Origin: Hyphomicrobiales bacterium
Lineage (GTDB): Bacteria > Pseudomonadota > Alphaproteobacteria > Rhizobiales > NORP267
DNA: 60,618 nt
Assembly (NCBI GenBank): GCA_030688605.1
Contig: JAUYJB010000100.1
Span: 1-60,618, forward strand
Direction of reading: 5' to 3'
Part shown: positions 42,959 through 51,800 of the stretch, piece after piece
How the letters are laid out: each line of letters opens with the position of its first letter
Position numbering within the stretch: the stretch's first letter is position 1
The notes under the pieces: generated by a model
Told to the model about the DNA's origin: nothing
Database searches by the model: none
The model's input: the letters and a program-made list of their open reading frames with translations, nothing else
Translations under genes and position numbers: made by a program

Positions 42959-44812
42959 ATGTTCCGCGACTGCCGATACCACGCGATGGCCGCGACCATG
43001 GCAGGCATGCTGTTTTCGGTCGGCTGTCGAACCTACTTCTGGGCGACGCACTGGCAAACTTCGTCCTTCCCGAAAGCAGTGGCTAAGGGCATCGTATATT
43101 CTTTGAATGATATTCTTCTCATCGCATTGGTGGGAACGGTAACTTTATTTATCTTGGCCATCGGCAAGTCGACGTTAGTACGGTTGTCGGCGCTTATCTT
43201 GCATGTTGGGGTCGTTCTTCTGATCAGCGCCCTGTCATTTGGAAACATTGAATTTCTCAAGCTTTACGAATGGCCAGTGACTTATCCACTCCTGTACTAT
43301 TCCGATTTCTCAGAAGCGTTGAATTACCTCCCCGCCTATGTCGTATTCGGGTTTCCTGCCGCCCTCATCGGCTTGTTTGGTGCGGCGCTCTTGTTCAGCT
43401 ACGCCCTGCACAAGCTGGATCCTCTTCGCAGGGGATGGTCCCGACCGGCAGCAGTCCTGGGTGTTGCTCTCGCCGCCTATTATGCGGTTGCACACGTTTA
43501 CGTCGACCGCAGGGGTGTCGAGACTCAATTCACAAGAAGTCCGGTTGTTGAATTGCTCTCCTCTTACGCGACGGCGCCGTACCTCAGCCTCGCAACGGCC
43601 GACGCTTCGGAGTTCGTATCCGGCGACCTTGCCGGGTTCGTAAGGGCCCCGGTCGCCGCGGTTGAAGGGCCCCCACCCAAGAACCTGATCCTCGTTGTTA
43701 TGGAATCGGTGGCGTCACGATATGTCGGGTTCCTCGGGGCGCCTTATGGCGTCACCCCGAACCTCGATGCCCTCTCCACAAACTCTGTTACCTTCGATTC
43801 GGCCTATAGTTATGTCCCCAATAGTATTTTGGCCCTGTATTCCATGTTTACTTCTGCGCAACCTCCAGTCTCCTATAGATTGGTGGAACAAAGCAACAAA
43901 GTGGGACTGCATGCGTTCCTTAAGCAGAATGGATTTGACACCGCACTGATCTACGGAAGCGATCTGAAGTATTACGATGTGGACAAGTGGGCCGCGCGTC
44001 AGAACTTTGATACTATAAAAGATGCGAAATCCATAAGTTGCGCAAACAACCCTGTGGCCCTTGGAGATGAACCATTTCTTACCGGAATTGAAGACGAATG
44101 CACGTTTGAAGAACTTTATGACTGGGTCAGGATCGAAAGAGACAAGCGCTTTTTTGCGACCATTTGGACATCGGAAACGCACTATCCTTACTACGCAGAA
44201 TCGCCCGCAGACCTTGCCCGTTCGGAGAATCTGCCCGATTGGGTGAGGGAGCACAAGAACCGTTACCTCGCCGCGCTGCGCCGGACCGATCGCTTGATCG
44301 GGCGGTTGATAGGCTTTCTTCATCGGTCCGGCCTAGATCAGGACACGGCGCTCGTCATTGTCGGAGACCACGGCCAGGCCTTTTCTCAGCATCGGAATTT
44401 CGGTCACGGTGCCGACATTTACGAAGAGAGCATCGGCATACCCCTGCTCGTGAGCTTTCCCAAAACGCTGCCGGCCGCACGCATTCGTCGCTTGGCAGGG
44501 CAGATCGACATAGCCCCGACGATCGCCAACCTACTCGGTCTGAGCCCGCCGGACTCCTGGGAGGGCAAGAATCTCCTCGCGGGATCGTCCGAAAGAGTTT
44601 TTTTCTTCTCTAGTTGGAAAGGCTATAAAGTCGGGTTTAGGCAGGGCGATCGAAAGTATATCCTGGACGCTGCAAGCGGCCTAATCTCTATTTATGATCT
44701 GAGGTCCGATCCGGAGGAAAAGAAGGATCTTGGGCCAGATCTTCCGGAGCAGCAAAAGATCGCCATGGCGATCATCGGGCAGTGGGTCAAAGAAAGACGC
44801 GCTGACAGGTGA
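42959..44812 (+). CDS. Sulfatase-fold membrane transferase (LTA-synthase/phosphoethanolamine-transferase-like)
   Basis: This protein of about 617 residues has five hydrophobic N-terminal helices (about 20-200) followed by a periplasmic alkaline-phosphatase-superfamily domain. NLILVVMESVASRYVGFLGA carries the first metal-binding acid. SYVPNSILALYSMFTSAQPP supplies the likely Ser nucleophile in the place of the Thr of LTA synthase. LVIVGDHGQAFSQH and the next His complete the metal site. Such enzymes move phosphoglycerol, phosphoethanolamine or related groups onto glycans or lipids. The start is uncertain: a TTG at 42950 lies just upstream. It follows the ABC transporter and may decorate the same product. 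Confidence 0.8.
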   Translation: MFRDCRYHAMAATMAGMLFSVGCRTYFWATHWQTSSFPKAVAKGIVYSLNDILLIALVGTVTLFILAIGKSTLVRLSALILHVGVVLLISALSFGNIEFLKLYEWPVTYPLLYYSDFSEALNYLPAYVVFGFPAALIGLFGAALLFSYALHKLDPLRRGWSRPAAVLGVALAAYYAVAHVYVDRRGVETQFTRSPVVELLSSYATAPYLSLATADASEFVSGDLAGFVRAPVAAVEGPPPKNLILVVMESVASRYVGFLGAPYGVTPNLDALSTNSVTFDSAYSYVPNSILALYSMFTSAQPPVSYRLVEQSNKVGLHAFLKQNGFDTALIYGSDLKYYDVDKWAARQNFDTIKDAKSISCANNPVALGDEPFLTGIEDECTFEELYDWVRIERDKRFFATIWTSETHYPYYAESPADLARSENLPDWVREHKNRYLAALRRTDRLIGRLIGFLHRSGLDQDTALVIVGDHGQAFSQHRNFGHGADIYEESIGIPLLVSFPKTLPAARIRRLAGQIDIAPTIANLLGLSPPDSWEGKNLLAGSSERVFFFSSWKGYKVGFRQGDRKYILDAASGLISIYDLRSDPEEKKDLGPDLPEQQKIAMAIIGQWVKERRADR

Positions 44813-44960
44813 ACCGAATTGTCCCTTTCAGCTACGGTGGATAGCTTGCGACGCAGACGGCACGACCGATGCCGGAATCACCGAAAGCCGACGCGCGCGC
44901 ATCGTTCAAGGACGGCCCGAACCTCTTCAGCGGCAGGGCCCCAATTGCCATGGCTGCCGC

Positions 44961-46229
44961 TCATGCGGCCTCGGTGCGGTCGATGAATTTGAAGAACCGG
45001 CTGACCTCGCCGGCAGCCGCCCTGATTCTCTCTTGGCCCCGCGCACCGGCTGCGAGTTGAAGGTTCCGAGGATTTAGCGGCAGACCTTGAAACAAGGCGG
45101 CCTTCTGGTCGGACGGCAGGATGGAGGCGAGCGTGAGTTGTGCCCGAAGAAGGCGAAGGCCGGGACACTCATCGAAAAACTCGCCGGGCGTGTGGCCGAT
45201 ATCAACCAGTGCGTCGTCAAATGCGCCATGCTCGATCTGTTGGAGAACAAAGTTCATAGCGCCGGGCGGATTTAAGTCAGATGGCTTGAGTCCCTCGGCG
45301 CGTGCCCAGGCCAGCGCTGCGTCGGCACCGCGGTGGCGAATGAGCGCCGTTAGCAAAGCAGCGAGTGCCTCGGCATCGGAGCGAGTCTTGAGGAGCCGAA
45401 GCGCGCCGTCGGTGTCGCCTTCTGCTTCTTTCAACAGCGCATCTGCGATGAACAAGTCGCGCGAAGGATCGATCGCCACCGCACTCGCGCGAAACTGTCG
45501 CGCAACTGCAAGCGTCGTAGCCGTGGCCTTGGTACGGGCGGCCCGGTCGCACATTTCAGAACGGATGGCATCACTAGCTAGGGACAAGTCGCCGTCGATC
45601 ACCCGTTCCGCCAGTGCTGCAAGTTCAGCAGCGACGTCTGTACCAACAAAGCCCCTTCTCCGAAGCGTGCGCATCAGGTTTTCCGTTACTTCACGGTCGG
45701 CGATACGCGTGGGAAGCCGCGCCAACGTATCCGTTCCGATCCTTCCAATGCGGATGGCAAGATCGGAAATCTGATCCTTTGTCGCTGCCCGCTCCTGGAC
45801 CGCAGCAATAACATCCAGCTTGCGGTCTTGAGAGGCTATGCTGGGACTGAAGCCGGGATCGAATGCTTGCTTCGCGGAATCGTACTGATCGATCCTTTCC
45901 TGAAGTGTATCCCAGCCCCAGACCTCGATATGAATTCGGCGTCCTGCGGCCTCCTGGTCCTGCGTCAGGTGTTGGGCGAGCTGGGTAAGCTTCGTGTCAT
46001 CCTTAGAGGTTGTGACGATGAAATACTCTTTCAGCGGAGGCTTGTAGCCGAGGGCCTTTTTTACCTCGTCATGGATTTCCCTCGCAGAGAGCCTGCTCCT
46101 ACCTGATTTCAGTTTGCACTGAATGCCGACGATTTGGTTCGGGTCGCGATCGCGATAGCCAACTAGATCTACGCCATTTTGACGCTGGCCGCGGGTGCCA
46201 AGCCGCTTGACGTTTGGATCGTTCAACAC
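44961..46229 (-). pseudogene. Mrr-like restriction-endonuclease-domain protein, 5'-truncated
   Basis: The frame starts with NDPNVKRLGTRGQRQNGVDL and VGIQCKLKSGRS, the PD-(D/E)XK core (Asp in GVD, then QxK) of Mrr-like nucleases. VEVWGWDTLQERID follows, and then a long helical-repeat region rich in Ala and Leu (ATTLAVARQFRASAVAIDPS, EALAALLTALIRHRGADAAL). Homologous proteins begin with about 30 more residues (a WEDFE-type helix). Here the frame is cut at 46229 by the 18-bp repeat, and upstream codons hit a stop. The nuclease core is nearly complete but no natural start remains. Large proteins of this layout are often phage-defence effectors; that is family knowledge, not shown here. Positions 44813-44960 hold no gene. 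Confidence 0.6.
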
Positions 46230-46247
46230 TGAGGTGGTCCCACTTCA
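46230..46247. repeat. 18-bp inverted repeat, right copy
   Basis: TGAGGTGGTCCCACTTCA is the exact reverse complement of 9404-9421. The nuclease gene to its left loses its 5' end exactly here. The 180 bases to its right (46248-46428) contain no gene; a short minus-strand frame reads FSKNPEGPTTRYLKWDHL across the repeat, possibly a remnant of the element that supplied it. Confidence 0.7.
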
Positions 46248-46428
46248 GGTAGCGGGTTGTGGGTCCCTCCGGATTTTTCGAGAAACATAGAGCAACCATA
46301 ACGATTGCCGCCGAGCACGCTCGTTGTCAGGTTTCCTACCACGAATCTTCTGTGGCCGGACGGATGACCGATTCTGGCGCAAGCCCGACATTGGCGCCAG
46401 GCATCGATAGATATCGAGAGAACGGCGC

Positions 46429-47388
46429 TCACGCGCCGCCCTCCTCGGTGAACCGCCACACCGGGATGCCCATCTTGCGGGCCTTGTCGGCGAGGTTGGC
46501 GGAGATGCCGGAGCCGGGGAAGACGATGACGCCGATGGGCAGGACGTCGAGCAGCTCGTCGTTGCGCTTGAAGGGCGCGGCGTTGCGATGGCGGTTCCAG
46601 TCGGGCTTGAAGGCGACCTGCGCGACCTTGCGGTTGTCGGCCCAGCAGGCGGCGATGCGCTCGGCGCCGCGGGGTGATCCGCCGTGCAGCAGCACCATGT
46701 CGGGATGCTTGGCGTGGACCTTGTCGAGCGCGGCCCAGATGCGCTGGTGGTCGTTGAAGTCGGAGCCGCCGGTGAAGGCGATGCGGCTGCCCGTGGGCAC
46801 GAGCAGCTGCGCCTCGGCGCGGCGCTGGGCGGCGATGAACTCGCGGCTGTCGATCATCGCGGACGTGAGCGCGCGATGGTTGACCATCGAGCCCGAGCGG
46901 GGCCGCCACAGCGAGCCGCTGACGGCCTCGTAGTGCTCGGCGGCATGGTCGCGGCAGAACTCGAAGGCGTTGCGGCGCTCGATCAGCCCGACGCCCTGAT
47001 CGATGAGGCGCTCCAGCTCGACCGAGCGGACCTCGGAGCCGTTCTGCTCGAGCTGCGAGCGGCGCTGCGCCTGCTCGTTGGCGTCGAGATCGCGCTCCAT
47101 GCGGCCGATCTTGCGGTGGAACAGGTTGACGAAGGACCAGAGCAGGTCGTCGAGATCGTCCTCGAGCCGCGTGTCGGCCAGCATCGCGGCGAAGCCGTCG
47201 ACGATCGCGCCGAGCTCGGCGCGGACGGCATCCGCCTCGGGCAGCGGGCGCGGATCGGGCTCGTCCCGGCCGGGCCGATGGCCGTAGAGCGCCAGTTCGT
47301 CGAGCAGATGCGCGGTAGGCGAGAGAGCGTGCGGCTCGTCGCCGGACTCGGTGTCGGGGGAGAGGAAGGGCAAGGATTCGTGCGTCAT
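46429..47388 (-). CDS. DUF2493 (SLOG/YspA-like) protein of the plasmid/ICE block
   Basis: This 319-residue protein has an N-terminal helical part and a C-terminal SLOG-type nucleotide-binding domain (GSRIAFTGGSDFNDHQRIWA, DMVLLHGGSPRGAERIA, GVIVFPGSGISANLADKAR). SLOG proteins bind nucleotides or nucleotide-derived signals; this family is carried on many alphaproteobacterial plasmids and integrative elements, its task unknown. The ATG at 47388 with AGGAG upstream is chosen; an upstream start adds a non-family Arg-rich leader. It is the most downstream gene of the minus-strand block. Confidence 0.85.
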   Translation of the reverse strand: MTHESLPFLSPDTESGDEPHALSPTAHLLDELALYGHRPGRDEPDPRPLPEADAVRAELGAIVDGFAAMLADTRLEDDLDDLLWSFVNLFHRKIGRMERDLDANEQAQRRSQLEQNGSEVRSVELERLIDQGVGLIERRNAFEFCRDHAAEHYEAVSGSLWRPRSGSMVNHRALTSAMIDSREFIAAQRRAEAQLLVPTGSRIAFTGGSDFNDHQRIWAALDKVHAKHPDMVLLHGGSPRGAERIAACWADNRKVAQVAFKPDWNRHRNAAPFKRNDELLDVLPIGVIVFPGSGISANLADKARKMGIPVWRFTEEGGA

Positions 47389-47745
47389 GGCGGGCTCCTG
47401 TTGCGGTCTGGCCGCGCCCATCGCGGCCTTCACGGCGATCGCCCGCCGGGGACGGAACCGGGCCTGCACCCCGCCGCCGGCCTGCCGGCAAGGGGCCGGA
47501 GCGCCAGCGGAGGATGGCGGGAGGCGGCTATTTTGCTTCGCGATGCAAAGCCGGGCGGCCTGCCGCCCGGCGGCGGAAAATAGTCGCCGGACGCCATTGC
47601 CGGACCGGGGCCGGCTCTGGCAGATCGCCGCTCGGGAAGGCCGCAGGCGCGCGCCTCTGACCGGGCCAGGCGTCCCGCCGCACGCCTCCCCGCTCCCTTC
47701 CGGCCCGACGCCGAACCGCGGGAGATGCCGCGCTCGGCCTTCCGA
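47389..47745. other. GC-rich intergenic region, no gene seen
   Basis: These 357 bases lie between the Toprim gene and the DUF2493 gene. Several chance frames exist because of the high GC content, but none has family features. The segment near 47460-47600 has many short GC-rich palindromes (for example GCCGGCC and CCGCCGG), which may form transcript structure; no single strong terminator was identified. Confidence 0.45.
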
Positions 47746-48798
47746 TCAGGCTGCATCGCGACGGCGCAGGAACCGCAGGACATCGGCCGGGGCGAGTTGA
47801 TCCGCCAGCCGGGCCAGCATGACGTCCGGGCCGAGCCGGCGCAGATCGACGTTGAAATCGCTCCTGGCCGGCACGAGATCGCGGACCTCGATGCCGGCGT
47901 CGCGTCCACGTGCGTGAAGCCGTTCCGCCGCCAGCCGGCCGGCCGCATCGCGGTCCCGCGCGACATAGAGCCGGGCGAGCATCGGGGCGAGATCGAGGGC
48001 GGCAAGATGGTTGGCCGAGAGCGCGGCGATCATCGGCAGATCGGGCAGCACCGATTTGAGCGCGAGCATGGTCTCGATGCCCTCCCCGGCGGCCAGCACG
48101 TCGGTGGCGCGGCCGAAGCGCACGCCGTTGCCCAGCAGTTGGCCAAGCGCGCGGCGCGGATCGGCAAGCGGGGCCTTCTCGGGACGCTGGCGATCGAGCC
48201 AGGTGCGATGGACGCCAGTGATCCGGCCGTCCGCGTCGGTCACGGCAGCGAGCAGTCCCGGCCAGGACTCGCGGGCAGCATCGCGGTCCGACCGGTACCA
48301 GAGCGCCGGATGGAAACGCAGCGACGGCCAGTCGAGGCGTGCGGTGATGCCGCGCGCGCGCAGATAGGCTTCGGCCTGGGTGCCGGCGACGGGCCGGCCG
48401 GCGAGAAACAGACGGCGGGCGGCGTCGGGCGATCCGCCGGGCGCAGGCGGTTCGCGGGTTGGATGCGGAGGCTCCGAACGCGGCAGGCAGAGGAAGCGGC
48501 GCGCCTCGTCGAGCGCGTCGCGGAAGGCGTCGATCCCGCGATTGAGGGCGATCAGGTCGAGGAGATCGCCGTGCTCGCCGGTGGCGGCGTCGGTCCATTT
48601 GCCGGCGGCGCCGGGACCGGACTCCGGTCCCGTGAGACGGACATAGAGGCTACGGCCGGGCGTGTCCCGGACATCGCCCACCAGCCAGTAGCGGCCGTGG
48701 CGACGGCCATTGGGAAGATAGTAGCGGCAGACGGCCTCGGCATCGTGTGCGAGACGCCGCGCCAGATCGGCGGCCCGGCTGGACATGATGCTGGACAT
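47746..48798 (-). CDS. Toprim-domain protein (plasmid/phage primase-like)
   Basis: This 350-residue protein has an N-terminal region (GRYWLVGDVRDTPGRSLYVR, GKWTDAATGEHGDLLDLIAL) resembling the DNA-binding part of DUF7146/primase-like proteins. The C-terminal Toprim domain has DVLAAGEGIETMLALKSVL (catalytic Glu), MIAALSANHLAAL and LYVARDRDAAGRLAAERL with the DxD metal site. The CHC2 zinc Cys residues of classical DnaG are absent. It may prime replication or transfer of the element. The ATG at 48798 has GGGAGG five bases upstream. Its start lies beside the stop of the 1448-residue helicase gene (48810). Confidence 0.85.
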   Translation of the reverse strand: MSSIMSSRAADLARRLAHDAEAVCRYYLPNGRRHGRYWLVGDVRDTPGRSLYVRLTGPESGPGAAGKWTDAATGEHGDLLDLIALNRGIDAFRDALDEARRFLCLPRSEPPHPTREPPAPGGSPDAARRLFLAGRPVAGTQAEAYLRARGITARLDWPSLRFHPALWYRSDRDAARESWPGLLAAVTDADGRITGVHRTWLDRQRPEKAPLADPRRALGQLLGNGVRFGRATDVLAAGEGIETMLALKSVLPDLPMIAALSANHLAALDLAPMLARLYVARDRDAAGRLAAERLHARGRDAGIEVRDLVPARSDFNVDLRRLGPDVMLARLADQLAPADVLRFLRRRDAA

Positions 48799-48809
48799 GA
48801 TCGCCTCCC

Positions 48810-51800
48810 TCACGCCGCGCTACGGTCGGCGATGCGCACGAGCGGATGGCGCTCCATCAGCGCGCCGAGGATCGCCGGGCCGGTCGCGCCGGTGGGAACG
48901 AACAGTCGGAGCTTCCAGGCGATGATCTCGGAGGTGAGCCCCATCGCCTTCAGCCGGTCGACCATCCCGTCGGTGAAACCGGAGAGCTCGACGCGGAACG
49001 CGCCCATGATCTTGGCACGCCGTAGCTGGAGGCTATCGGCGAGTTCAAGTATGGTCCGGCCGTCGAGCACGGCGTTCCAGGCATCGGCAGGGCTGATGGT
49101 CGGGACGTCGGTCGCGACCGCCTGGGCGACCCAGGCCGGCGAGACGAGGCGGCCGATCACGCGCTCGCCCTCGTCGGTCTGGAGGCGATAGACGCGGCAG
49201 CCTTCGTCGGGAAGCCGCTTCCAGATCGGCAGGAGGAGGCCGGTGACGATATGGATCCGGCTGTCGGTGAATTCGGGCAGATCGGCGAGCTCGGCGTTCC
49301 AGGCGGCTGCGAACGCGTCGCGGTCGGCTTCGCGCCAATGTTTCTGCGCCATCGCGGCCAAGGGAATGGCGGCGCGCTCCATCGGCCGCAGGAGACGGAC
49401 GCGCCGCTCTACCTCGCCGTCATCGAGCATCAGGCTGGGTGCGGGGACCTGGACGGCGGCGCGGCCCGACTGGCGGTTGACCAGCAGCGTCGCCCGGGGA
49501 TCGCCGGCGCGGTCCAGCGCCTCGGCCAGGCTGAGCGGCCGGTTGCGGTCGCGGCGCGCCACGGTGAAGACCTGCGTCTCGGCACCGCTGCCCGGATGGA
49601 CGTAGATCGTGCGGCGGTCGGTGATGCGCAGCGATTCCGCCGTGACCGTCTCGACACCGAGATCGTAGGTGCCGGACGTGACAGCGCCCTCGATCTTGGC
49701 GCGCAGCAGTTCCTCGAACACGCCGAACAGGACGTTCTGCAGCTCGATGGTGAGCGCCAGCAGGCGGTTGAGGAAGGTGGTGATCGGCGGCAGCTCCTCG
49801 CGCAGGCTGCCATCGCCGTCGGTCAGCCGCAGGCCGGTGGCGTCCTCGAACGCCTGCAGGGAGCAGCCTTCGACCCCGGATCCAGTCCGGGGCAGGCACT
49901 TGCCGGCATAGAGCAGCATGTAGAGCTGGCGCAGCGCGGCGCGGCCATAGACGGATTCGAGGTTGTCGTCGGCGCGGAACAGCCCCTGGCCGCCGGTCTG
50001 GCGCTGGCCCTTGGTGATGGCGCCGAGCGTGTCGAGGCGGCGGGCGATGGTCGAGAGGAAGCGCTTCTCCGCCTTCACGTCGGTGGCGATCGGCCGGAAC
50101 AGCGGCGGCTGCGCCTGGTTGGTGCGGTTGGAGCGTCCGAGGCCCTGGATCGCCGTGTCCGCCTTCCAGCCGGCTTCGAGCAGGTAGTGGACGCGCAGGC
50201 GGCGGTTCCTCGCGCCGAGATCGGCATGATAGCTGCGGCCGGTGCCGCCGGCGTCGCTGAACACGAGGATGCGCTTCTCGTCGTCCATGAAGGCTTGCGT
50301 CTCGGCGAGGTTCGCCGATCCAGCCCGGCTCTCGACCCGCAGACGGTCTGCGTGCCGGACGATGCGCCGCGAGCGGCCGGTGACCTCGGCGACCATGTCG
50401 GTGCCGAAGCGCTGGACGATCTGGTCGAGCGCACCCTGCACCGGCGGCAATGCCGCGAGCTTCTCGATCAGGCGGTCGCGCCGTTCGATCGCGTCGCGGC
50501 ATTGGACCGGCTGGCCGTCGCGGAACACCGGGCGGGAGGAGAGATTGCCCTCGCTGTCGGTGAAAGGCTCGTAGAGCTGTGTCGGGAAGGAATGCGCCAG
50601 ATAGTCGAGGACATATTCGCGGGGCGTGATGTCGACCTGCACGTCGCCCCATTCCTCGGTCGGAATCTCCGCGAGACGCCGTTCCATCAGCGCCTCGCCG
50701 GTCGAGACGATCTGGATGACGGTGGCGTGGCCCGCTTCGAGGTCGCGGTCGACGGCGGCGATCAGCGTCGGCGTCTTCATCGCCGTGATGAGGTGGTTGA
50801 AGAAGCGCTGCTTCGAGCTTTCGAAAGCGGAGCGCGCAGCCGACTTCGCCTGGGCGTTCAACGTACCGCCCTCGCCCGTGATGTTCGCGGCCTCCAGCGC
50901 CGCGGTCAGATTGTTGTGGATGATCTGGAAGGCGCCGGCATAGGCGTCGTAGATGCGGATCTGCTCCGCGCTGAGCGAATGCTCGACCAGTTCGTATTCG
51001 ACGCCTTCGTAGGAGAGTGAGCGGGCGGCGTAGAGGCCGAGCGCCTTCAGGTCGCGGGCCAGCACTTCCATCGCCGCGACGCCGCCGGTCTCGATCGCCT
51101 GGACGAACTCGGCGCGTGTGGCGAAGGGGAAGTCCTCGCCGCCCCAGAGCCCGAGCCGCTGGGCATAAGCGAGATTGTGGACCGTGGTGGCGCCGGTCGC
51201 CGAGACATAGAGGATTCGGGCATTGGGCAGCGCATGTTGCAGGCGAAGTCCGGCACGGCCCTGCTGTGAGGGCGCCTGATCGCCCCGCTCACCCCTGCCG
51301 CCGGCGGCGTTCTGCATGGCGTGGCTCTCGTCGAAGACGATCACGCCATCGAAGTCGCGGCCCAGCCAGTCGACGATCTGCTGAACGCGGGAGGCTTTCT
51401 CTTCCCGCGCATCGGAGCGCAGCGTCGCATAGGTGGTGAAGAGAATGCCCTGCTCCAGCCGGATCGGCGTGCCCTGGCGGAAGCGGGCGAGCGGCGTGAT
51501 CAGCAGCCGCTCCTGCCCGAGCGCGGACCAGTCGCGCTGGGCGTCCTCGATCAGCTTGTCCGACTTCGACACCCAGAGCGCACGGCGGCGGCCTTGCAGC
51601 CAGTTGTCGAGCAGCACGCCCGCGACCTGGCGGCCCTTGCCGGCGCCGGTGCCGTCGCCGAGCATCCAGCCACGGCGGAAGCGGACGGCGGTCTCGGCAT
51701 CGTCCGGCGCGGCCGCGACGATGTCAAAGGTCTCGTCGGCGGTCCACGACCCGGCGAGGAAGCCGGCATGGGCCTCGCCGGCATAGATGACGCTCTCGAG

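Noticed and set aside
49251..51020. Plus-strand frame of 589 codons inside the helicase gene
   Set aside because: It is the reverse reading of the strawberry-notch gene; its composition (Gly/Asp/Arg-rich, no family motif) is typical of an antisense shadow in high-GC DNA.
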